A DNA stretch of 64,000 nt, taken from Myxococcales bacterium. Its GTDB lineage: Bacteria > Myxococcota_A > Polyangia > Polyangiales > Polyangiaceae. The stretch is from contig JANXLV010000029.1 of NCBI GenBank assembly GCA_025355005.1, positions 1 to 64,000 on the forward strand, written 5' to 3'. Numbering within the stretch: position 1 is the stretch's first letter; the number at the start of each line of letters is the position of its first letter. The translations under genes and the position numbers were made by a program. Below, in pieces: positions 1 through 7,451 of the stretch. The notes below the pieces were generated by a model. It made no database searches and was not told where the DNA came from. It saw only the letters and a list, made by a program, of their open reading frames with translations.

Positions 1-532
1 GGCACGCTCCTCCACCAGACGAACTGGGCCCCTCACACAGCACCCACCAAGCGCACCCCCCGAAAGAAGCGCTAGCAGCCGACGCCAGTAATGGCGCCAC
101 CCAACGCCAGAATGGCGGCCCCCGCGGTCCTTGGTCCCCGACATCGACATCGACTTCGACATCGACTTCGACTTCGACATCGACTTCGACCTCGACTTCG
201 ACCTCGACCTCGACTTCGACCTCGACCTCGACCTCGACTTCGACCTCGGCGTCGACGCCGACTTTGACGTGCCATGCTCGAGAGCGGCCGCGTGCGGACG
301 CGATCCTGGGTGCCAGTACCAACCCCGTCGTGCAAAGCACGACGTTGGCGAAGCCTTCGTGGGGAGGCTCATTTCGCGGAGCGGAATGAGGGGCGGGAAC
401 CGCCCTACCAGGACGAAGGATAACAGGGGCGAGCGAGACGGTGCCTGCGCGCCAACGCCAACGTTGGGTGACAAAAAGCAGAGAGGCGACCGGTCTCCCG
501 ATCGCCTCCTGCGAGCAACTACCTCCGAAGCG
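1..532. other. Intergenic region without a credible gene
   Basis: No reading frame here looks like a real protein. The frames that stay open do so because of the hexamer repeat in the middle, which yields only Asp/Phe/Ile/Leu or Arg/Ser strings, or because they are antisense to the TM2 gene. The stretch holds the hexanucleotide repeat listed separately and the 3' side of the minus-strand TM2 gene. The flanks of the repeat show no tRNA or obvious hairpin. Confidence 0.6.
139..256. repeat. Hexanucleotide repeat (HTCGAC)n, about 19 units
   Basis: A run of the six-base unit ATCGAC, TTCGAC or CTCGAC repeats without interruption, degenerating at the right end. Only the first base of the unit varies (A, T or C). 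ATCGAC units dominate at the left and CTCGAC units at the right. A shorter run of the same unit lies at 43032-43102. Translated in frame it would give an Asp-hydrophobic alternation, which is not a plausible protein, so it is best read as a non-coding simple repeat. Confidence 0.9.
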
Positions 533-1711
533 TCACTGCTTCAGCAACGGCCGCCCCTGTTTATCAGTGTACTTGCCGGTGAAGATCATGATGATGTCGA
601 TGATCTGCCAGATTCCGCAGCCGCCCACGGTCAGGAACTGCGCGATGCCGATGCCGATGTGGCCCGTGTAGAAGCGGTGGATTCCGAAGAAGCCGAAGAA
701 CGTCGGGACCAGGGCGAGGATGAGCGTGAGGTTGTGCGTCTTGTCGCTCACGCCGCCGGCCTGCATCTGTCCGGGCATTCCGCCCATCATCTGACCGCCG
801 GGCTGCGCGCCGTAGGGCGTCATGCCCATCGCGTTGCCCATGTCGTTCACGCCCTGCCCGAAGGCCTGGCCCATCTGGTTGAAGCCCTGGTTGACCTGAC
901 CACCGAAGTCCTGCGGAGGCGCGGCACCGTAGGGCTGACCGCCAGGCGGCGGACCGCCCATCGGAGCGGGGGCGCCCATGCCCATGCCCATGCCGCCGGG
1001 AGCGCCGCCGTACGCGTCCGCACCCATCGGCGGAGGTGCGCCCATTTGACCTGGGGGCGGGGCGCCGTACGCACCACCGGGCGGACCAAACGGATCACCG
1101 GGCGGAGGGCCGCCCATCGCACCAGGGGGCGGAGCACCAGGGGGCGGGCCGCCCATGCCCATGCCGCCGCCACCAGCACCGAACGGATCTGCAGGCGGTG
1201 CCGCGCCAGCTGCGCCAGGCGGGGGCGCGCCGAACGCACCACCGAAGCCTGCGGGGCCGGGACCATCGGCGACCATCGTTCCGCCGAGCGGGTTCACGCC
1301 CGCCGCGGAGCCGAACGTTTGATGATCAGGAGAGGAGGGCGACATGGCCATCGCGCCCATCGGTGCGCCCATCGGTGCGCCCATCGGTGACATCGGAGCG
1401 GGAGTCGGGAGCGGCGCGGCCATCGGGGCGGGAGCTGCACCGGCGACCGGCGGCGCGACGCCGACCATCGTTCCCTTGAGCTTGCTCGCAGCGGGCGGCG
1501 CAGCGCCAGCGCTCGGCGGGCCGGCCATGGGCTTGGCGGCGGCGGGTGCACCACCGGGCGTCGGGAGCGGCGCGCCGGGCTGATTCATCATCAGCATCGT
1601 GCCCTTGAACTTCGGTCCCCCACCACCCGCAGGCTTGTTGAGCGCCGTGTTGCATTGGGTGCAGGTCGTCGCGGTGTCGGGGTTGTTGGATCCACAGTTC
1701 GGGCAGAACAC
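533..1711 (-). CDS. Zinc-ribbon, proline-rich, TM2-domain membrane protein
   Basis: Membrane protein of 392 residues with three parts. Residues 1-25 form a zinc ribbon with two CxxC knuckles (FCPNCG and CTQCN). Residues about 30-310 are a low-complexity linker rich in Pro, Gly, Met and Ala with GAPPPG-type repeats. Residues about 318-392 are a TM2 domain: two hydrophobic helices around the conserved FFGIHRFYTGHIGIG turn, ending in a short basic tail. The start is GTG, supported by GGAGG eight bases upstream. TM2 domains are found in many small membrane proteins, and the function here is unknown. The zinc ribbon probably faces the cytoplasm, as in other zinc-ribbon/linker proteins of this genome. 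The gene is divergent from nuoE. The architecture is clear; the role is not. Confidence 0.85.
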   Translation of the reverse strand: MFCPNCGSNNPDTATTCTQCNTALNKPAGGGGPKFKGTMLMMNQPGAPLPTPGGAPAAAKPMAGPPSAGAAPPAASKLKGTMVGVAPPVAGAAPAPMAAPLPTPAPMSPMGAPMGAPMGAMAMSPSSPDHQTFGSAAGVNPLGGTMVADGPGPAGFGGAFGAPPPGAAGAAPPADPFGAGGGGMGMGGPPPGAPPPGAMGGPPPGDPFGPPGGAYGAPPPGQMGAPPPMGADAYGGAPGGMGMGMGAPAPMGGPPPGGQPYGAAPPQDFGGQVNQGFNQMGQAFGQGVNDMGNAMGMTPYGAQPGGQMMGGMPGQMQAGGVSDKTHNLTLILALVPTFFGFFGIHRFYTGHIGIGIAQFLTVGGCGIWQIIDIIMIFTGKYTDKQGRPLLKQ

Positions 1712-2022
1712 GAAGGTACCTCCGCTGGTAAAGATCGCGCGGCCGACAAAAAGGAGTCAGCCCGGTCGGCGGGGAGAATAGCCAAGTCGCCTTTGGATTC
1801 ACAACAACAGAACAACAAAACAAACGCTGGGCGGCCATGGCGCGACCGAAGCGCGAGCGAGCCACGCGAAACCCGAAACACGCCTTGACACTCGAGCCTC
1901 TGCGCCTCTAGCGTTCGCCCGCAAATCCCCGCAAATTTGCGGATTGTGCGGCATTTTGCGCATTTTTCAGATTGGCTTCGGATTGGCCTGGACTGGTTTT
2001 CTGGCTCACTGAGGAATCTCGG
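1712..2022. promoter_or_regulatory. Divergent intergenic region with palindrome upstream of nuoE
   Basis: This 311-base gap separates the TM2 gene (minus) from nuoE (plus). It is more AT-rich towards nuoE. At 1929-1942 lies the perfect 14-base palindrome CCGCAAATTTGCGG, flanked by AAT on the left and ATT on the right and preceded by another GCAAATCC. The repeated GCAAAT/ATTTGC words suggest an operator for the nuo operon. No textbook -35/-10 pair is convincing, so the exact promoter is left open. Confidence 0.45.
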
Positions 2023-2499
2023 ATGGCGTTTGCTCTCACCGAAGACCGCGACAAGCAGCTTGCTGACATTCTCACGCGCTACCCCACGAAGATGGGCGCG
2101 TGCATTCCGCTGCTCCACCTGTGTCAGGAGCAGCAGGGCTGGATCTCCGAGGAAGTGGTCCTCTGGGTCTCGAACCGCCTGGATTTGCCGCCCGCCCACG
2201 TGCAAGGCGTCGTCACGTTCTACACGCTCTTCAACCAGAAGCCGGTCGGCAAGCATCAGGTCTGGGTGTGTCGCACCCTGCCCTGCGCCCTTCGCGGCGG
2301 CGTAGAGCTCTTGCAGTACTGCGAGAAGAAGCTCGGCGTGCACGCGGGCGAGACCACAGCGGATGGAGCGATCACGCTGCGCTCCGCGGAGTGCCTCGCG
2401 TCGTGCGGCACCGCGCCCATGATGCAGGTCGACAAGGACTACCACGAGAACCTCACCCCAGAGACCGTCGACCGCTTGCTCGAAGCGCTCCGCAAGTGA
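2023..2499 (+). CDS. nuoE: NADH-quinone oxidoreductase subunit E (NuoE)
   Basis: The 158-residue thioredoxin-fold subunit of the NADH-dehydrogenase module of complex I, which holds the N1a [2Fe-2S] cluster. The four ligands are visible as C83-x4-C88 (VCRTLPC) and C124-x3-C128 (ECLASC). The spacing and the QGVVTFYTLF motif are typical of the family. An upstream in-frame ATG at 1972 would add 17 atypical residues. The ATG at 2023 is preferred because GAGGA lies about seven bases upstream and the protein then starts as other NuoE do. It is the first gene of a seven-gene nuo run and ends 20 bases before nuoF. It acts at the cytoplasmic face of the inner membrane. Confidence 0.95.
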   Translation: MAFALTEDRDKQLADILTRYPTKMGACIPLLHLCQEQQGWISEEVVLWVSNRLDLPPAHVQGVVTFYTLFNQKPVGKHQVWVCRTLPCALRGGVELLQYCEKKLGVHAGETTADGAITLRSAECLASCGTAPMMQVDKDYHENLTPETVDRLLEALRK

Positions 2500-2519
2500 G
2501 CTGAGTAAAAAACGACACC

Positions 2520-3911
2520 ATGTTGAAAGTAACGAACTACCTCACGAAGACGTACGGCCAGAAGGACGGCTGGACCCTCGCCGCGTACGAGCGCGATCTC
2601 GAGGGCTACAAGACCGCGCGGCAGGTGCTCACGTCCATGACGAAGGAGCAGGTCGTCGACGAGGCCAAGAAGGCGAACATCCGCGGCCGCGGCGGCGCAG
2701 GCTTCCCGATGGGCGTGAAGTGGAGCTTCATGCGGCCCCACCCCACGAAGCCCGCCTACCTCGTCATCAACGCGGACGAAGGCGAGCCCGGCACGCACAA
2801 GGATCGCACCATCATGGAGCTCAACCCGCACAGCGTGGTCGAGGGCTGCATCATCGGCTGCTACGGCATCGGCGCGCACGTCGCGTACATCTACGTGCGT
2901 GATGAGCTCCATCTCTCCAAGGAGCGCCTCTGGGCCGCCATCAAGGAGGCGCGCGCGAAGGGCTACCTCGGCAGGACGCCGTTCGGGAAGGACTACCCCG
3001 TCGAGGTCCACGTCCACACCGGCGCGGGCGCGTACATCTGCGGCGAGGAGACCTCGCTCCTCAACTCGCTCGAAGGTCGCCGCGGCGAGCCGCGCCTCAA
3101 GCCGCCGTTCCCCGCGCAGGCAGGCGCGTTCGGCTGCCCCACAACGGTGAACAACCTGGAGACGATCGCGGCGGTGCCCACGGCGTTCCGGCTCGGCTGC
3201 GAGGAGTTCTCGAAGCTGTCGACGCTGCACGACATCAAGGACGGCGGCGTTCGCCTCTTCGGCGTCAACGGCCACGTGAACAAGCCCGGCGTCCACGAGC
3301 TCTGCGTCGGCGTCACCATGCGCGAGCTGATCTACGATCTCGGCGGCGGCGTCCTCGGCGACAGGCCGCTCCTTGCGGTGATCCCCGGCGGCTCCTCCAC
3401 GCCGATCCTCCGCGCGGACGAGAAGGTCTCCGCACCCGACGAGAAGAACCCGCTCCACAAGTGGCACGACATGAGCGTGCTCGACGTGCCGCTCGGCGTG
3501 GACACGTTCCGCGGGCTCGGCACCATGCTCGGCACCTGCTGCATCACCGTCATGGCGGAGGGCACGTGCCCCGTCGCGTCGATGCACAACCTGATGCAGT
3601 TCTACCGCCACGAGAGCTGCGGTCAGTGCACGCCGTGCCGCGAAGGCTCCGCGTGGTTGCTCCGCATCACCGAGAAGATCCTCGACGGCAGAGGCACCAT
3701 GGAGGAGCTCGATCAGCTCCACGACGTCGCCAACAGCATCATGGGCAACACCATCTGCGCCTTCGGCGAAGGCACGGCGATGCCCGCGCTCGGCTTCCTC
3801 AAGAAGTTCCGCAAGGACTTCGAGGCGTACGTGAAGGGCGAGAAGACGAAGGCGAAGAACGGCACCCTCGCGATGGGCTCCGAGTTCGCTACCAGAATGG
3901 AAGGTCACTGA
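2520..3911 (+). CDS. nuoF: NADH-quinone oxidoreductase subunit F (NuoF)
   Basis: Flavin- and NADH-binding subunit of complex I, 463 residues, where NADH is oxidised and electrons enter through FMN. The glycine-rich NADH/FMN segment GRGGAGFPMG follows residue 55, and GAYICGEETSLLNSLEG is a conserved flavin-site block. The four ligands of the N3 [4Fe-4S] cluster are C367-x2-C370-x2-C373 (CGQCTPC) and C413. The length is normal. Spacing to nuoJ is three bases, so the two are co-transcribed. The usual partners nuoG, nuoH and nuoI, which normally lie between nuoF and nuoJ, are absent here. Confidence 0.97.
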   Translation: MLKVTNYLTKTYGQKDGWTLAAYERDLEGYKTARQVLTSMTKEQVVDEAKKANIRGRGGAGFPMGVKWSFMRPHPTKPAYLVINADEGEPGTHKDRTIMELNPHSVVEGCIIGCYGIGAHVAYIYVRDELHLSKERLWAAIKEARAKGYLGRTPFGKDYPVEVHVHTGAGAYICGEETSLLNSLEGRRGEPRLKPPFPAQAGAFGCPTTVNNLETIAAVPTAFRLGCEEFSKLSTLHDIKDGGVRLFGVNGHVNKPGVHELCVGVTMRELIYDLGGGVLGDRPLLAVIPGGSSTPILRADEKVSAPDEKNPLHKWHDMSVLDVPLGVDTFRGLGTMLGTCCITVMAEGTCPVASMHNLMQFYRHESCGQCTPCREGSAWLLRITEKILDGRGTMEELDQLHDVANSIMGNTICAFGEGTAMPALGFLKKFRKDFEAYVKGEKTKAKNGTLAMGSEFATRMEGH

Positions 3912-3914
3912 ACG

Positions 3915-4547
3915 ATGCTCCTCGGACAAGCATTCTTCGGACTCTGCGCGGCGCTCGCCATCATCGGCGCGCTCTCCACGGTCATCGCCAAGAACCCGAT
4001 TCGCGGCGCGATGGGGCTGCTCCTCATGATCGTCGCGATCGCCGGTCTGTTCCTCGCGCTTCACGCGGAGTTCCTCGCGGCCATCCAGCTCATCGTCTAC
4101 GCAGGTGCGATCGTCGTCCTCTTCCTGTTCGTCATCATGCTGCTCGGACCTGCATCGCAGTCACCGAGCGACCAGCGCGGACAGATCGTGCGCAGCCTCG
4201 GCGCTGCGCTCTTTGCTGGCAGCGGCCTCACGGGCGCGTACTACGTGTGGCACACCGCGCCGGCCATGAAGAAGCTGCTCGACGCACCCCCGAACGACTT
4301 CGGCACCATCGACACCATCGGCCGCGTGCTCTTCTCGGACGGGCTCGTCCCGTTCGAGCTCTCCAGCGGTCTCCTCATGGTCGCCATCGTCGGCGCAGTC
4401 GCGGTCGCACGCGGCAAGCACCGCACCGACGACTCTCACAACGGCCGGGGCGAGATCCTGAGCTCGCGAGGGCCCGACGGGGAAGACGCGAAAGACGCGA
4501 AAGACGATGCGCGCACCACCAAGCCCACCGGAGAGGTGACCACGTGA
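3915..4547 (+). CDS. nuoJ: NADH-quinone oxidoreductase subunit J (NuoJ)
   Basis: Integral membrane subunit of the proton-pumping arm of complex I, 210 residues. Five hydrophobic segments can be seen. The strongly conserved block EFLAAIQLIVYAGAIVVLFLF (residues about 55-75) identifies NuoJ; this helix carries the pi-bulge in known structures. The last 45 residues form a hydrophilic, charged tail (GEDAKDAKDDA) that the E. coli protein lacks. The stop codon overlaps the GTG start of nuoK by four bases (GTGA), which indicates translational coupling. Confidence 0.95.
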   Translation: MLLGQAFFGLCAALAIIGALSTVIAKNPIRGAMGLLLMIVAIAGLFLALHAEFLAAIQLIVYAGAIVVLFLFVIMLLGPASQSPSDQRGQIVRSLGAALFAGSGLTGAYYVWHTAPAMKKLLDAPPNDFGTIDTIGRVLFSDGLVPFELSSGLLMVAIVGAVAVARGKHRTDDSHNGRGEILSSRGPDGEDAKDAKDDARTTKPTGEVTT

Positions 4548-4849
4548 TCCCCGTCGAGTTCTACGTCGCGCTCTCCTTCGTGCTCTTCCTCATCGGAGGC
4601 GTCGGCTTCCTCGCTCGTCGCAACGTGATCGTCACGCTGATGAGCATCGAGATCATGCTCAACGCGGTGAACCTGGCGCTCGTCGCGTTCAACCGCGGCA
4701 TGACCGACAATCACACCGGCCAGATCTTCGCGTTCTTCCTCATCGCAGCGGAGGCCGCAGAGGTCGCCGTGGGCCTCGCGATCGTCCTTTCCCTCTTCCG
4801 TCTGCGGCGCTCGGTCCGCACGGATGAGGCCGACCTCCTCCGGAACTGA
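4544..4849 (+). CDS. nuoK: NADH-quinone oxidoreductase subunit K (NuoK)
   Basis: Small membrane subunit of complex I (101 residues, three transmembrane helices), homologous to MrpC. The family block NVIVTLMSIEIMLNAVNLAL contains the buried Glu of helix 2 needed for proton transfer, and a second Glu lies in the AAEAAEVAVGLAIVL helix. The GTG start overlaps the nuoJ stop by four bases. An open frame continues far upstream, but only the part from this GTG resembles a protein; the rest is out-of-frame nuoF and nuoJ sequence. Confidence 0.95.
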   Translation: MIPVEFYVALSFVLFLIGGVGFLARRNVIVTLMSIEIMLNAVNLALVAFNRGMTDNHTGQIFAFFLIAAEAAEVAVGLAIVLSLFRLRRSVRTDEADLLRN

Positions 4850-4859
4850 GCAAGAACCC

Positions 4860-7451
4860 ATGCTGCTCTCCCTCTTTCCACAGAACGACTTCTCGCTGAT
4901 CGCGGTCATCCTCGGGATGCCGCTGCTCGGCGCCTTCATCAACGGCGTGTGGGGCAAGCGCCTCGGCAAGGACGCTGTCCGGCTCATGGCGCTCAGCGCC
5001 ATCGCCATCAGCTTCGTCGCCGCGCTGCTCACGGTGAGCGCGCTCTACGGCGCCGCCACCGCGACCGAGGCCGCGCACGGCGGTCACGCAGAGCACGTGA
5101 AGCTCTCGTGGCTCGCGTGGGAGTGGATGCACACCACGGGCGGCCGCGAGACGAACGTCCCCATCGATCTGAAATTCAGCGTGGACACGCTCTCCGCCAC
5201 GATGATGCTCGTCATCACGGGCGTGGGCTTCCTCATCCACCTCTACGCCAGCTCGTACATGGAGAAGGACAAGGCCTACTGGCGGTTCTTCTGTTACCTG
5301 AACCTGTTCATCTTCTCGATGCTGCTTCTCATCCTCGGAGACAACCTTCCGGTTCTCTTCGTCGGGTGGGAGGGCGTCGGTCTCTGCTCATACCTCCTCA
5401 TCGGCTTCTGGTACGGCAAGACGCCAAACGCCAGCGCCGGCAAGAAGGCGTTCATCGCGAACCGCATCGGCGACTTCGGCCTGATCTGCGCCATGTTCTT
5501 GCTCGTCCACTACACGGGCGCGCTCGACTGGGCCGGCATCGAGAACGGCGCCGGCTCGCTGGTGACCACTGCGAAGAACACGCGCATCCACCTCTGGCCC
5601 ATCGGCGGCGGTGAGTTCGTCGGTCGTCTCGCGTTCCTGCAGCCGCACCACCCGGTCACGATCAGCGCAGCGACGGCGGTCGGCCTCGCCCTGCTCCTCG
5701 GCTGCACCGGCAAGAGCGCGCAGCTGCCGCTCTACGTGTGGCTCCCGGACGCGATGGCTGGTCCGACGCCCGTGTCCGCGCTCATCCATGCGGCCACCAT
5801 GGTCACGGCAGGCATCTATCTCGTCTGTCGCATGTCGTTCGTGTTCGTGCTGTCACCATTCGTGATGGTGCTCATCGCGTGCATAGGCGCTGCAACGGCC
5901 CTGTTTGCAGCGACCATAGCGCTGGTACAGAACGACATAAAAAAGGTCCTCGCCTACTCCACCGTGAGCCAGCTCGGCTTCATGTTCATGGGCGTCGGCG
6001 TGGGCGCGTTCACGGCGGGCTTCTTCCACGTCCTCACGCATGCATTCTTCAAGGCCTGTCTCTTCCTCGGTGCGGGCAGCGTCATCCATGCGATGCACGC
6101 GCGCGTCCACGACGACGAGAAGTCTCAGGACATGCGGTTCATGGGTGGCCTGCGCAAGCACATGCCCTACACCTTCTGGACCTTCACCTTCGCCACGCTC
6201 GCGATCATCGGCTTCCCGCTGACCTCGGGCTTCTTCTCGAAGGACGAGATCCTCTTCCGAGCCTGGGTGAACCATCCGGTGTCGCCTTACGCGGAGCGCG
6301 TATCCACGCTGTCGAAGGGCCACCTCCACCTCTACGAGCCGCCCACGTGGATCGGCCCAACGCTCTACTTCGTGGGTCTGGCCGCAGCCACCCTCACGGC
6401 GTTCTACATGTGCCGTCTCCTGTTCCTCACCTTCTTCGGTGAGTTCCGCGGATGGACCATCGGCCGCCCCTCGGCATTGTTGGGTCTTGCTCAGTCCAAG
6501 CACGCAGGTGGCCATGACGCGCACGGTGCGGACGCGCACGATGATGACGATGACGATCATCACCACCAGGAAGATCTCTCGACGCCGGGCTACGCCCCGC
6601 ACGAGTCCCCGTGGCAGATGACCGTGCCGCTCATGATCCTCGCGGCGCTCTCGCTGTTCGCAGGCTTCCTGAACCCCTCTGTGTTCAAGGAGACGTTGCA
6701 CCTCGAGAACCTCCCGCTCGACAAGTGGCTCGACCCCGTCTTCGACGAGGCCGCCAAGGGCAGCGTCAAGGTCGCTGACAACGCGCACCACATCGAGCTC
6801 TACCTGACGCTCGGCGCGTTCGCGGCGTTCGCGGTTGGCTCCTACCTCGCCTACTGGATGTACATCCAGAAGAAGGGTGAGCCCGCAAAGCAGCTCGCGG
6901 AGAGCGCCGGCGCTCTCTACAGGGGCGCGCTCAACAAGTGGTACGTGGACGAGATCTACGAGGCCACGATCATCAACGGCACCGACGCGCTCGCGGACAC
7001 CGCGGCGTCGTTCGACCAGACCGTGGTGGACGGCATCATCGCTCGTCTCACCTCGCTCATCGTCGCGGCGCTCGGCACCATCCTGCGCACGGTCCAGAAC
7101 GGCGTGGTCCACGTGTACGCGGCCGTCATGGTCGTGGGCATCGCGGCCCTCGGGTTCTTCTTCGTGGTCCCCCACCCCGACGCGATCGTCACCGAGAAGA
7201 ACGGCGACTACGTGCTCGAGGCGGCGCCCGGCTACGGCTACGGCTACCGCTGGTTCCCGGACGCGACCGGCAAGCCGCTCAACGAAATCTTCAACGGAGA
7301 GACGAAGCTCACGCTTCACCCACAGGCCGGCAAGACGATCACCGCGAAGCTCGAGGTCGTGAACGCGTTCGGTCTCACCCGGGCGAAGGAGTTCACGGTC
7401 GAACGGCCCGCTGACCCGGACAAGAACATGAAGCTGGGGCAGAACCCATGA
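4860..7451 (+). CDS. nuoL: NADH-quinone oxidoreductase subunit L (NuoL), extended
   Basis: Antiporter-like proton-pumping subunit of complex I, 863 residues against roughly 610-650 usually. The core is standard: VGWEGVGLCSYLLIGFW, LPLYVWLPDAMAGPTPVSAL with the helix-7/8 Lys and His residues, and LAYSTVSQLGFM. Two additions stand out. Residues about 546-575 are a His/Asp-rich cluster (HGADAHDDDDDDHHHQED) in a loop. After the last membrane helix (about 748-770) comes an extra-membrane domain of about 93 residues whose strand pattern (YRWFPDATG, then AKLEVVNAFG) resembles a PKD/Ig-like fold. The ATG at 4860 is chosen over 4824 because MLLSLFPQND fits the family. The end overlaps nuoM by four bases (ATGA). 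Confidence 0.94.
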   Translation: MLLSLFPQNDFSLIAVILGMPLLGAFINGVWGKRLGKDAVRLMALSAIAISFVAALLTVSALYGAATATEAAHGGHAEHVKLSWLAWEWMHTTGGRETNVPIDLKFSVDTLSATMMLVITGVGFLIHLYASSYMEKDKAYWRFFCYLNLFIFSMLLLILGDNLPVLFVGWEGVGLCSYLLIGFWYGKTPNASAGKKAFIANRIGDFGLICAMFLLVHYTGALDWAGIENGAGSLVTTAKNTRIHLWPIGGGEFVGRLAFLQPHHPVTISAATAVGLALLLGCTGKSAQLPLYVWLPDAMAGPTPVSALIHAATMVTAGIYLVCRMSFVFVLSPFVMVLIACIGAATALFAATIALVQNDIKKVLAYSTVSQLGFMFMGVGVGAFTAGFFHVLTHAFFKACLFLGAGSVIHAMHARVHDDEKSQDMRFMGGLRKHMPYTFWTFTFATLAIIGFPLTSGFFSKDEILFRAWVNHPVSPYAERVSTLSKGHLHLYEPPTWIGPTLYFVGLAAATLTAFYMCRLLFLTFFGEFRGWTIGRPSALLGLAQSKHAGGHDAHGADAHDDDDDDHHHQEDLSTPGYAPHESPWQMTVPLMILAALSLFAGFLNPSVFKETLHLENLPLDKWLDPVFDEAAKGSVKVADNAHHIELYLTLGAFAAFAVGSYLAYWMYIQKKGEPAKQLAESAGALYRGALNKWYVDEIYEATIINGTDALADTAASFDQTVVDGIIARLTSLIVAALGTILRTVQNGVVHVYAAVMVVGIAALGFFFVVPHPDAIVTEKNGDYVLEAAPGYGYGYRWFPDATGKPLNEIFNGETKLTLHPQAGKTITAKLEVVNAFGLTRAKEFTVERPADPDKNMKLGQNP

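Noticed and set aside
139-256. CRISPR-like array
   Set aside because: Units are six bases with no spacers and no cas genes occur in the window; it is a simple repeat.
131-1390. Long plus-strand open frame across the hexamer repeat and the TM2 gene
   Set aside because: It starts in a simple repeat and then runs antisense to the TM2 gene; the protein is low-complexity and has no domain pattern.
5853-7319. Long minus-strand frame opposite nuoL (about 490 residues, rich in Glu/Arg/Val/His)
   Set aside because: It is a GC-driven shadow: no domain, composition typical of antisense frames in high-GC genomes, and it covers the well-conserved nuoL.
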